Assembly: GCF_000150275.1 (NCBI RefSeq)
Contig: NW_002060944.1
Location: forward strand, 7,516,735-7,580,734
Origin: Trichoplax adhaerens
Lineage: Eukaryota; Placozoa; Uniplacotomia; Trichoplacea; Trichoplacidae
Direction: 5' to 3'
Length of the DNA stretch: 64,000 nucleotides
Made by a program: the position numbers and the translations under genes. The notes beneath the pieces are model-generated. The model was not told the origin of the DNA. It searched no databases and saw nothing but the letters and a program-made list of their open reading frames with translations. Shown here piece after piece: positions 35,616-48,900 of the stretch; the stretch's first letter is position 1; the number at the start of each line of letters is the position of its first letter.

Positions 35616-38600
35616 ATGGTAGTAGCACACGCTCAACTTGCATCACTCCAAACGCTATCAAGTGAATAGATTGATAGCCTAAAAGTATAAAGTTGCTTGA
35701 TCCACATCAAACCGAGCATCAATCTGCCTCTTACTGCTTATATTGTCTATAAATGTACTTTCAAACATGCTAGAGGAAAAGTTTATTTCAAATCAGCGTG
35801 TATCACCGATCGTCAATGACTAAAATTAGACAACTATGATGTAGCTAAGGTGATGGCAGTTTTTTCTCCATATAAAAATAATATTAAGGTAATGATCCAG
35901 CATAGCTAATCAGGTTAGTTATATCTTGGATCGACTTCTTTCGTTCTTTGGAAATACTAGATCGGAAGTGGGTACGGCTTTCAAGCAAGACAATATGCCA
36001 TTTATGGCGTTCTTTAAGACGTGCACAATCAGTATACTGCACAGTATTACACAATGTGCAGTCAATTTGTAGTTCAATTACGACTTTATAATTTTCAACT
36101 AGACACTATAGTATGTTAGTGATTGTTGTTATTTGATAATTATTAAATCCATCAAATGGTTATGGTAATTATACGAGTTATAATGATTGAAAAACTTGAT
36201 TGTTTCTTCCATTACTCATATTCTCTTTGACCTTAGGAAATCGTCTAGTAAATGGTGATTGCTAATTACGTATTATATTATTACCATGTCTATGATACGG
36301 GACAGTAACATTAACTGTTTGTCATTATTTGGATGAGTTTGTTTTAATGTCTGCTTTCAAGTCACAGTGTGATCTCTGTACATGAATCAAGTATCCAAGT
36401 TCTAAAGCAACTCTTCAATGACTGCTATTCTTAGTAGTAAAGAAAATTTCAAACTAACTTGTACATTCTGATTCGCAAGGGTAGTACCCTATACATCTGT
36501 GATTGAAACTGTCAACGACTGACCAACACCAATGTTCTAAATCTTGATAACTAAGTTTTATTAGCAAATTATCTCAATTTATATCAACCAAGTTGTAGGA
36601 AGTTTTGTATATTTTGAAAATAATTATACTGTACACAATTGCAAATGTGTATATCAATAGAACACTACAATTTTTTTGTTCAATTTTATCCAAGATTGTC
36701 TCAACTTATTACGTGACAATGCCAAAATTTTTCAATTTTTATTTTTAGCATCGTTTATAAACTTCTGCTACATTGATGGCTCATCTTTCATCACTATTCA
36801 ATCCATAATCATGATTACAGTGTATATAGATAACAAAGTCATCCATTTCTATCAATGAATATAGTGACGTACACCAGCCACAGAATTTATCCCCTATAAA
36901 ATAGGCTATGGCGTCTTGATCCACTATACATATCTTTACATATCTAATATGTGTTAGGGGCTGTCATGCCACCATAATTTGTACAATTATTTCTAAACTG
37001 ATTTTTATCCATGAAATTCTTATACTGGAGTGTTTGATATTGCTTTTTAAATCTAAATCCATCGTCTTATTTATTACTATATTTATATAATGCAATACCT
37101 TCTTACTAATGGATTAACTCAATATAATCGTGTTTCCATGATTTTGATACCATCAAATCAAATAAAATACTCTGACTTCGATATTATATCTGCTTGGTCT
37201 ACATTACAGTATATATTTATTCATATTTAGAAATTGCCTGTCCACTAAAACAGAGTTGTGCTAGGTTTTGCTAATGTAAAAATACCAAGTAATCCGACTA
37301 ATTTTTAACACGCGAGTTTGCTTACAAATAGAAAGACGATACTTGCACTAATGTTGAAACATGCCGTAATACACGTTATGTAATGCATGATGGTAACATG
37401 CAGTTTATCACATCAAGCAGTATAGTTAGCAAAAAATTTCTTAATAGTATAATCTAACTACGATAGCATTACCAATATTTTTTTTACCTTTGGATGGATC
37501 ATATCTTACTGCTGGATATTAGGATGTATTTGTACAGCAAGCTACAAATACGTGACGCTAATTCAATCCATATGCAAAATAAAGCATACAGGCATGTATA
37601 TGAAACAATTTAGTGCAGGGTCACAATATCGTTTTTGATTCCAGCTAGCATCCTCGTTTATTCCTGACATTACTTAATCATTTACTAGTTGCTTAAAATT
37701 ACCCTAGGTAGTAAAACTAGAATCTCCGTATCTCAACACCATTTTATTTATTACGTCAACAAGAGCTATAATAATTATTATAGCTAAGTGTTTCTACTAC
37801 TCACTCTATCGTCAACTACATGAGGACAATTACCACTTTTGTATAATAATATAAGGTTCAGCGCACAGCACAGCTTTAATGGTCTTCATTTCATTCATTC
37901 TTTCGGTTTGGATGGTGTTTTGTGTTTTGATCATTTTTTACTATTTTATTTATTCTATTATTTCATTAGAGACATAGTAGTTATCCAATCCGAATAATAC
38001 GTTATCTCACTTCAGTTCTCTCGTAATATGATACATTGATTCAATCATACTCGTTAGCAAATTTGCTCTATCTTGTATAATTTAATATCAATGCACACAG
38101 TAGTTATGCAAGACATCTGCTGTAATGCATCTTTTTATAGCTACCCAGTTAAATATTGGTATCAAGAAGCTGAAATTGTAATTTTACTCTGTCAACCCAC
38201 TATTCTACGAAGTGTGCATCACATACGCGTATTAAATCTAGCTATATAGCTGGAATAGCTCAGTTTAATCGGCTTATTTTCAATTCACCATAGTTTAAAC
38301 CAAGGATTCACTAATCATGATAAATGGTTTCCATCATTTGCTCGTAATCAATATTAAGGAATTTTGAATGGTACATTTATTTCGCTAGAGTCAGATCTGT
38401 TGTTAAACATTTTACTGCCCTATTACGACTCTCCGTTAAACATAAACACCCATATTGGTAATAAAATAACTTGCTTCTCTTCGTGTTCATTCTTCATGAT
38501 ATGCCAATAAGATTACTGTACAATCTATTGAAGCTTCTTGTGCTGATGCCATGTGTTGATAAGAGACTTTTACAGCTACGATTTATTATTATCTCAATAA

Positions 38601-39000
38601 CCTTTCTATCGTATCCCATGGATGGATGTGTATTTCCGAAATAAGTGCAGAAGAGACTATGCAAATATTTTGATATGAATTTTATTTTTCGATCACTTTG
38701 CACAATAAATTTCCACTAAGCTTAATATTTTATCACTCCCACTATCATAGTGAATATGATCACTGTCATACTGCATAAATTTTGTCTGGCTCTGTTGTTG
38801 ATGTATGTTAGGCAAAAGTAACTCGACGGTATTATTACGGATAAATAATTAACATAAAAATTCGATGTGATTGTCATATTGTTTAAAATTGTGCACTAAA
38901 AGAATGCAAATTTGGTAATAGATAGAGACATTCCGTCAAAATAACAAAAAGTCAACAAAAAATCTTCATTGAAGTACCTTCTATTTTTCAGATTGACGTC
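35616..39000. other. Gene-poor AT-rich region after SOCS
   Basis: The SOCS 3' UTR must lie at the left edge. Beyond it I see only short open frames without splice or family support. Confidence 0.5.
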
Positions 39001-39059
39001 ATTATGACAAGAAAGAGTCGTAAAAACTATTAAGAAATTATGAAGAGTGAAGATTAAGA

Positions 39060-39600
39060 GGTATACCATTTGTAAATGATTTAAAAGGAATTCTAGATGC
39101 TATTGGATATTAAAAAGGTGTAATCTTGGAGAGCATTTTCTTATAATAGATTTTGAAGATCTGATAGGGGCAGTTAGTAATTCCAGTACGAGTTTAGCAA
39201 CATTAGAGTTCCATATTCTATGTAAAAAATTGGAGATGATGCATGAAAACGTATCGATCCGTTTATTTGGTAAAAGAACTGTAGGAAACACTCAGGGCCA
39301 AAGTTAAAGCAAATAACTCTAAACGGATTGACATTATACTCAAAATCGACTTCGCTACATCATTGATATTTAAGAATTTTGGGATGTTTGTCTACGTAGA
39401 TAGCAAAAATGGAAAATTACAAATGGGCTACATGGTCACCAATACTCTCTATATTTACTGTAGTAAGACATTGACAGTGAGCACATTTTGATGCTTTCTC
39501 AACATGTATCATCGAATAGTACTGATAGGACTAAAAGAATAGAAGTAGCTTGTACAATATACACAATATGCCATGAGTATACACTAGGAAAAACATGAGT
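39060..39600 (+). pseudogene. Possible decayed coding sequence
   Basis: Frames on the plus strand look protein-like but are broken. One reads GIPFVNDLKGILDAIGY and then stops. A second, shifted by one base, reads LGEHFLIIDFEDLIGAV and continues about 45 codons to a stop near 39307. A third picks up from about 39292 as RIDIILKIDFATSLIFKNFG and stays open to about 39490. A fourth runs about 34 codons from 39492. The continuity across frame shifts suggests an old gene copy. No family recognised. Confidence 0.25.
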
Positions 39601-40304
39601 TTAATCTTCGTCTTCATAGTATTTGTACAACAGACTCAAATTCTATTGACTTTTTGGAGTCTCTACAGTAGAAGCAACTAAATTAGAAAAACAGAAGGCA
39701 ATTAATACTATCTTATTTACTATTCTGCCAAATTATCATATTACTTGCCATTGGTTGATTTTCAACGCTAAATAGGAAACATAGTGGTCATAATATTTCA
39801 ACTTAACATATATGTCACGAGATAAAAATGAGATCATTAAAGTTTAAAAATAAAAAAAAATATGCATGTTTCGATTGTAAATACAGACGTCATTTTGATC
39901 ATGTCTATTGCAAGTTCGTACTACGTCAGTAATATAATTACGGATAATATTGTAGAAATTGAGCTTATGTGCTACAGTATTGTATCGTGTTATGATTGAT
40001 GTAGAGAATAGATTGTAAATATAACTCAAGTGGTTCATGGAAGAACGAGGTAGTTTTTATTATTTCATTCAACTATAGCCTATAAGAAAATGATCATGAC
40101 TTTGAGTATATTACATTATGTCTGCCTTTCATTTCTGATAAAAATGGAAAATGAAATCATTATCTGCAAATCTTTCATCTATTTGGTAGACTTGTAAATG
40201 ATCGCACATTACATTACACATCTGGATTTTAGTTGTTGGATGATGTTATTCCTCAATTATAAAACAACAATAGATTATCCACATTTACCGTAAAAGATGA
40301 TTAC

Positions 40305-41036
40305 AGTAAATTCCATGCAAGATTGGATTGTCCTGTTGTGTGAGGTATTATCATCTTTTCAGACAACATAATGATTGATGCTTTTTATTCGTATGCTATT
40401 AAATAGAATCACTGAGGTTAACAAAGATCACATTGACCTAGGATACAATTTACCATCTAATTGTGTAGTAACTAAGAATGTTTTATATCTTTTAATTGTC
40501 TATATCGTACAGTGATATTGATAGTAGCGTATATAATATGGATGGTCGTTTTCTAATGATGAATAGATTGATTAGGCATCATAAATGTGAATAGGCATGA
40601 ATCAATATCGATATGCAATATGGCTGTTGATGATATCTAGTTTATAGCTTATTGTTTATTGCATATTAACTATTTTAAATTACTAGAATATCATTTCAAT
40701 CTATAAATGAAGTAGAAACAATTAATCAAAGTAACAACAGCCAGTTGCAACATCGACCATCGACGAATACTTTAACAAGTCGAAGTAAGTACCGCTTATT
40801 TTGGTCTAATTTGTTCACAACTGCGTAGGTGAAGGGTTTAAAATGATGAAAAGAAATACGACATCAATCAATGTAAGTATTAAGCTATTTTCTGCTTAGT
40901 TACAAGTGTAGAATGGACTGTGCTGAGACTCTTAACTCTTAACAGTAGGCAATTATATTGTATCTTACAGTTCCAATTTTTTTCTATCTTTCTATATCAC
41001 CACGTCAGCTGGCTAGCAAAAAAGACAGTTGTATAA
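40305..41036 (+). other. Cluster of exon-like islands, gene unresolved
   Basis: Three islands agree in phase: 40684-40784 (acceptor ACTAG, donor GTAAGT; SINEVETINQSNNSQLQHRP), 40829-40872 (EGFKMMKRNTTSIN, donor GTAAGT) and 40971-41036 (acceptor CTTACAG; FQFFSIFLYHH to a stop). Further left, 40305-40345 reads NSMQDWIVLLCE with good splice borders but does not join in phase. I cannot name a family or find a start. Confidence 0.25.
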
Positions 41037-41804
41037 ATGAGTGGTCAAGGTATTTCATCTCGACATCAGTAAGAATAATATTGCTAAGAATAAAAAAGGT
41101 GAAGGGTTACGTAATGCGAATAGGAATATTTTAACTGATTAGTAACATCCTGTTATAGCTGCAATTATTTCTCGCGGCTTCTATTAAATTGATTTTTGCG
41201 ATCAATTTTCTCTCATTCTACCAATATCTATCAATCGCATATCATTGTAATAACTATGGGGACAAAAGTACTGTCAGGATAAAGAATTATATTTTTTCTC
41301 TTCATAAATTATCCTGTTGAATAATGAATGATGCAGCCGACAGTGCTATTAATCTAATGAACAATAAAATGAGAGATTATAATGAGATGACGTGATATCC
41401 ATTAACTATGATCATTTCTAGTAAATCAGTATGTGGTCTACAATAGTTTATTTGATATAATGTTTGTTTCATTTTATTTGGATATAGGTTTAAGAATTGT
41501 GCTAGGCTTGTTGTTTACAGAAAGAGTATTTCATTACTGCATCATCTGCTCTGAATGGTGTGTGCATTATAAAATAGTTAGAGGAAGTTGGTCTGTATAC
41601 AGTAATAATGGAGTATAGGGATGAAAAGATCTTCAACAATCGCTCTTTTAGACACATATTGTATATAAATGAATGAATCTTAAAATAAAATTAATGTAAT
41701 AGCATGGGGAAAGACCGCCCTCATTCGAGTCCTGTAGTCTTGAATTTTTAAACATTCTTCATAGGTGTCATGCGCTTTCTCACTATTTTCAATAGCCAAC
41801 TTAA

Positions 41805-42285
41805 ATCATGGATCACTAGTTCTCTACAAATAAATGTTACTTTTTATTTTCTAGTAGTCCATGTCTCGAATAGTTTAAATTTAATTTGGATTTCACTACT
41901 TTATCCGTTACCATGAATAATATTGCAAATTAATAGATTCCAATTGGAAAGTATATTAGCATTCTCATGGCATATGGATATAGATCTTCTTAAATTCTAA
42001 TTGAATACAATAATATAGCATAGGCTGCTCTTTAGAGTGTTTCTGCTAGTTCTTTAACTTTTTAAATACCGTTCATTCATGTATGATAGCACCCTTGATT
42101 TATGGAAAACTAAAGAAAAATCTTATATTTTCTTTTAATGGTCCATAACTTGAATAGTAAGGGTTAAAAGCTTATTTTACCATCTCTATACTTGAATTAT
42201 GAACAACTAGAGAACAATCTTACATTTTGTTTTAGTAGCCCATAATTTGAATGTTCAGTATTAAGATCTTATTCCACCACCTCAT
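41805..42285. repeat. Three diverged copies of a 90-bp unit
   Basis: Copies at about 41805-41885, 42093-42185 and 42190-42285 share the order TTTTxTTTTAxTxGxCCATAxxTxGAAT with an upstream ATGxAxxACTA. The second and third are adjacent. Confidence 0.6.
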
Positions 42286-43789
42286 CAATTTATCATAGCA
42301 TAAAAAATAGTACAAGTTACAGTAGATGATGTAAATTGGCCTGTATAGAGCAATAATGTACATATTACAGAGTACCGGTAATTCTTCATTCTCAACTTTT
42401 TGTACAAGTAGTTTCTTACATATTGCGAAATATCTATACAGGCTACAGAGATACACTATAAAATGCTGATATTTGATTCCGTTGATCAGATTTTCACTAT
42501 CGTATGTACCTAGGTCTAATTTTAGACTGCTAATTCATGTATTGTTACGCATAATGCTCCGTTGGTGAACTACTGAGGTTAATTTATTATAAGATGTACA
42601 AGTTCAGTTAGAAAGTGTGGCAGATGCAAGCAAATACCGTAGGTCCACTTGGTCATATTGATGATAGATTGTACAGTAAGGATATAGAATGATATTGAAT
42701 AATATTGTTGAATGAGAAATTTAGTAGTTACAGTTCAAATAACGCAGACTGTAGCAATCATATCTGACTAGGCCTTGCCATTAGTAAAATATGTAGGCTA
42801 ACTGACTCAAATTTAGTGCCATAAATGATAGTAAATAGATAGAATGGCAAATTTACAATTGCCTAATAGATTATATATATATATACAGACAGGTAATCCA
42901 GCTCAAGTTTTTAGATTGTTAGGTTCTACTCCTAGCTGATATTCAATTAGTAACCATTATTAAGCTGCGAAAAAATACATTGTACAGTAAAGCTCAATAA
43001 AGGACTTTAAGCATACTGTATTTCTAATAAAGTGAGATATGTCTCATATAATTCACTTAACTTTCGTGATGTAACTTACTATTAAGAAATATAGTATACT
43101 TTCGTCCGTAGTCTATATGTTTCTCACGTACTATAGACCACAAAAGATTTTAATATAATAGATTAGTAGTCATAATGAATACCTAAAAATAGATCAAAAG
43201 TTTAGTATAGTAAATCGTGCATAGTTGTCTTTTGTGGTATATCACTAATAAGTCGTACCATTAAAAAACATTTAATTCATACGTACTATAAGCCATAGAA
43301 ATTACACTGTGCTGTATAAGCTATATCAGTGATAATGCATATTTTGGTTCTATATTTCGGTATACGCCTTCACTAGACTCTGGTATACGCTATCAAGCTG
43401 TGCAATTTGTTGAAATAATCCTATAAGAGTCATTGATATATTTTAGCGTCCATCATCCAAATGCAATCTACAACGAAAATAAATAATCTGTGATGATAAA
43501 TGCAAGTGTTTTGTTACAAATAACATACTGTAATATGATTGATGCCGAAAAGTTAATCGAGAGTAATTCTAGTCAAGGAAATGCATAACAGGGCGACTTT
43601 CAGAATTTGCCTATTTTACGTTTAGGCAATCTATACTGCGTAAACTCACCGCTCAGGACGCAACATGAACGCGTTAATGATATCTATACGTGTTGAAATG
43701 AACTTCATCAGTACAATTCTAAATATGCCTTATGTAAGTTAATTATTTTGTATTCTCAAGACTTAAAATGACGATGCTAATGCTATAGT

Positions 43790-44569
43790 TTTGAATTTGA
43801 CTTGATCATTGCCACTTATCCAGTATTGACTTGTCTAGGTCTCATCGATGATACCGTCTTGCGCTACAAGTCTAAATTATTTCACTTTAATGTAGCCATG
43901 TCACATTTAGTTATCCATAATAGATTAACTAAGAATGAGCTGAAAGGGCTAATCACTTTGCAACATAAGAATAATAAAATAATCCAATTTAAATTTCATG
44001 TATCCACAGAGGATGAATACATTGTGTCTCGTATTTACAATATATGATGTTCAGACGATAATGATAACTTACTCTTTATGCACTCGGTAATCAATATCAG
44101 AAAATTGAAGGTTTAAAAAAAGCCGTTTAATAATGTTGAAAGTTACTATTTAAAAAAAGGACTGCAATAACTACTCATGCATGAACTCATTCAATTTCAA
44201 TTACTGTACAGATCATGGATGACATTTATATACAATATCTTGCTGATAAACAGGACATTGTGTGCCATTACATCCCTAAGTGAATAGGAGAATCCAATCG
44301 ATACTAAAATCCTATTGACCAGAAATATCTGTCCAGAGCATAGCGGAAATCTTTTCATTGATATTTGTATAAGGCATTTTTTATTGTATCAGAAATCGAT
44401 CATCACCAATTTAAATATAAGAAAGGAAAACATTAAAAATATGCTTTTACTATCACGTGCAACGTTTTCTTGTTTAGTAATATATCAAGACAACATTGGC
44501 AATAAATTTAATAATTTATGTTTCATACGAGGCAGTCGTGTTAGCTTATACCCGTATAATGAATGATAT
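43790..44569 (+). pseudogene. Possible decayed or unresolved gene
   Basis: After an acceptor-like CTATAG, a frame at 43790-44047 reads FEFDLIIATYPVLTCLGLID through to VSTEDEYIVSRIYNI and a stop. A second stretch starts at an ATG at 44217 (MDDIYIQYLADKQDIVCHYI), breaks by a one-base shift at about 44282, and continues for about 90 codons to 44566. Composition is unlike the surrounding AT-rich chance frames. No family recognised, and no consistent exon chain found. Confidence 0.28.
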
Positions 44570-44570
44570 G

Positions 44571-45936
44571 TATACATATATATATAGATAAATATACTGC
44601 ACATATATACAGTATATACCTTTTATAAGTTATAATTTTTATATAGTATCAATGAATTATAGTTGTGAACGTTATCAACTCCAATTTTAGATCATTTAAT
44701 ATCGAAGCACTATTAAGCATAAAATTTACCCAAACTACTTCTGTAGTACTTGAAAAATTATAATATATAAAGAGTGATCAATAAAGAAGTGATAATTAAC
44801 AAACACGCTTTCACATGGCAGCATCAGGTCACGGCATCAAGATATACCGTGTTTTTTTTCTATGAAATGCAGTCACAATTACCTTTCGCTAAATTCGTCA
44901 AATTGAATTGGCTCGAGGACAGAAAACTTTATAGTTATTACAATATTTAGCAGTTTAATCAGTTAAATATATTGCACTAGTGAAATATTAATTATTACTA
45001 TTCCTAATTTACATCTTATAATGCGTAATAGTGTGTTATTCAATTAAACAAATTTCGTAATATGCTTATAATGTCATCTTAATTGCACTGCAAGATTACT
45101 ATAAATGTTATAAGCTCTAATTTCATTTCAAGATCATATTCTCAAGATGCATTGATTATTATTTTCAATCATCACTAACTTAAATAACGTTATTAAACAT
45201 CTCTAGTTAATACGTACTTAGATATATACATATGCTGTAAATATATACAGCTATATTATACATAGATACAGTGTTAACCAAAATATACCGTTAGGAAATC
45301 ACTTGAAATTTAAAAAATTGTACATGTTCGTATACTGATGTCAGGCCAAACTTGTTTAGCAAGTGAACACATTGATGTCATTCAGCTTATTATTTAGAAG
45401 ACAAATATACATCGAGAAATTGTGTTAACGGCAGTGTGTTGCATGCGGACGGTTGTAAAAAACTAGTCTATATAAGCAAGATGTACATAAATAATATCGA
45501 CTGATTAGCCATTACACGTCTAAGTTTAATTAACGTCACATTAGGTGTATATTAATTTTCAAAGGCATTGATATAATAAATATCCACGTAAACGTATCAC
45601 AAATAATAGATATCTAGTTCGTAACTGCATTCGTGCAAGTACATAATTGTGGTGTAATATAAAATTTAGATAAATCTTAAACTCATCTTTATCAGGATGA
45701 TATGCATTGTTACTTTAAGCTTTCGTTGTAAATTTATAACGAAAGATACATCGTTAGATGTAATTCATTGATGTTATAAATACAGGTTTTATTCCAGTGA
45801 ATATCAATATAAGATATAAATAATTTTTCTTCCGAGATATTAAGACGGGTAGATTTTATATAAAATTTTATGTACTGTACAAGTATACCTGGCCTTCTAC
45901 GTATTAGCCAAGATTGAGTAAAACTGCACTAAAAAT
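44571..45936. other. Gap before the CLEC16A 3' end
   Basis: AT-rich, with short TATA-type runs near 44575-44630. No gene seen. The CLEC16A 3' UTR lies at the right edge. Confidence 0.5.
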
Positions 45937-48900
45937 TTAATTTGTATCATTTCTTAACTCCTCAATGTTGTTGTCTGAATCACCATCTACTGCATTTTTT
46001 TGTGCAGAATTACCTTTTAAAGGAGGTAATAACCTAACTGAATCATTATTACCTAAGTTTGCAGTTCCTAGGGAGCGATTTAGACTTCCTTTCAAAGACA
46101 TATCTTCACTAATTTCATTTCCAGACGTTATTTCGAATACAGGGGAAGGAGGTAATAGTTGTACATTAGAAGCGGAAATTTCACTTTTATCTGTTGCTTT
46201 GTTGACAAAGGTATCGCTGTTGCTGCTTTGTGTTTGTACAGTTGCTTCATCTGTAACTGAATCATTATTAGAGCGACTATTATCGATGGTGGATTCATCC
46301 AGTTTCAACTCATGTTGAGGTTTCGGTGCTTCATTAATAATTGTAGAAAATTCTTCAGTTACAGCGGGTTTCATTTGCAAATCGGATGTGGAATCATTTT
46401 TTATAATATTAGCAGCATCATCGGCATTTGCGGCCTGGTTTGCTGCTGAAAATGAAATGCCTAGCACTTGCCCGAGTTGATATAATTTCTTCTGTCTGAC
46501 GATAAGTCGACCTCGTTTTAAACGCTGTCTAGCAACAATACAGTTGATATGGTCAGTGAAAACAAACTTTGCCGTTAACATGGACAAAGTACCGCGACTA
46601 ATAGCAGTTGCAGTTGAGGTTTGCCGTATACTAATTTGAAGAGATTTGTTGTCATCACGTTCGCTGGACACTTCCACGTCCTTTAGTAAAAATAACGACA
46701 CCGACAAAGTTATAGTTTATATTACATTAATATCTTGAACTGAATGAAACTTAAAGCAAAGAATATATAAATCCATCAACAATTTGAAGGATTTATCATT
46801 ATACCTGCAAGTTTCCAACAAAACGAACAATACCCCATCCATATTTCGTTGAATCTGTATCAACCAAGATAAACTGTGTTTCTCTAATAGCTAGAAAGCG
46901 TCGGACCATTCTAAAAATTAAATTTTAAGAAATTTTTAACGTTAATGGTACAAATAATACCAATAAAACAAAATCAATTCAGCTTAGTATTACTTTTCGC
47001 TCGTTATGACATGGCAAGCTATTAAATCGATATTGCCTAGTATTAAAATAAGAAGCAAACGTTATTTGCGCGTTAATACGCAATTATTTCTTGATTTGTT
47101 AGAAAGAAATATTCAAATGATACGCTCACACATAGAAGATACTGTGTGAGGGGATATATTACTAACTTAATTCCAAAACATCTTTAACATTTATTGATCC
47201 AATAATATCAAATAACGATAGATTGTTATTTCTTGTTCCTTCGAACTTGTTAACTAATTTTCTGGTCATTAAGTAGATTCTCATAGCCTTAAGCATATAG
47301 CAGAGTATAAATTAAGATTAAATTCAAGGATCTCATCATTTAATGATAGTTAGCAATGTTATTAGCTTACTCGGCGTGCCCTTTCTATTGAATTACAAGG
47401 TAAACGTTTAGAAAATTCTATAGTGGTAATTGAGGAGCGGCTGTAGGGAAGTAGCAACGATCCGTCCATGATTAGCTTACTAATTCCAATAGGCTTGTTA
47501 TTCTAGTATACGCAATTTATTAAAAACATTGATTATTAAGTATTTAAAACCCTAATAGTACATTTCAAGAGTGTAATATCTTCATACGGCAAACCTTTAA
47601 ACTCCGGTATTCATCCTCAAACATGTCTAAGAATACATCTTCCACCTTTATTTAACGCCATCATATTACAAAAGAGTACTACTGTTAGTTTCGTATGATC
47701 AGTAACCAAGAATGTTTTAAAAATTTAGTTAGAATTCGGAATTACCGTATAAAATACCCTTAGTTGCTCAGCAGAAAGTTCTAGTACCCTCTATGCAATA
47801 ACAACAGATTGAAATGCAATATCAACATAAGCTGCCAACATCCACATTATCGATTTGCTAAACAGTTAATCTAGCAATTAAATACTTATTGAATGTTAAA
47901 ACTAACGTAAAGTGATTGCACATGATTTTCACAAAGCAATCGCGCATTTGAATGAGGATTTATAGATAGGTGTTCCAAAGTTCTAATTAAAACTTCAAAG
48001 GTAACAAGACGGGTATGGCTTTCTGTTTAATGGGATAAAAACCAATATTAAGTGATAGCTTTAAATTGGCATTACAGCTATCGTTACATCTATTATTCAA
48101 GTATAACTTTGTAACCTTGAGAGCAAGACATTTCAGTAATGCTGAATAGTTTTTCAACAAGTTCATAATGATGAGGAGCCTCCTTGCGTATAAAATATTA
48201 GAGAAGATACATTCATATTTTTTCAACAATATGAGCACATAAAATTTATTACCGCTTTAGGCGTTTCTCCTAACGGTAGAAGGTTTTTTAACAAACTTGG
48301 GGATATACCTTGTAGTAGAGATAGAGTATAAACACAATCATTTCAGTATAAAAAGCTCTATTAAATAAAGTAGAATAAATATCTTACCTTTAGTTTCCAA
48401 AATGCCATTTACTAAAATTAATATAAAAAGTATAGCAGTATCTTCATCGCTACTTTCAATATACTTTAGCAATTCTTTCCAGAACAGCGTTGAGCTTCTG
48501 CAAAATTGATAGTTACAGTCAGTATAGCGATTGATACGAGCAAAACGCAGTAGCACAGTTAAAGAGGAAGCGCATATTTAATTGAAGCAATTTAAGGTCG
48601 CATTCAACATTAGTACAGTATAATTGGCGTACCTATTATTTAGTTGTCCCTGCATAACAATCAAAAAATATGAATAAGTATAGAAATATTTAGAACATAG
48701 AAAATGCAAGACTATTTAATTACCTCGACAGTAGATAGATTATCCGTCGCTTCAGTGGCTAATAATAAAAAAAAATTTCGATAAAGATGATGAGCCACTT
48801 TATGCATTTGCAATAGGTTCATAGTTGATAACTTACATTCAGAATTTGCGTCATCGCAAATGTTCGAATTTTTTTCAACAGCTGAATCGATCAACGATCC

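Noticed and set aside
45965-46318. 117-codon plus-strand frame
   Set aside because: Antisense of the Ser/acid-rich CLEC16A last exon, whose codon bias leaves the opposite strand open.
47820-47870. Possible extra CLEC16A exon ([16 protein letters not shown])
   Set aside because: It does not join in phase, whereas skipping it gives a continuous protein that aligns with the family.
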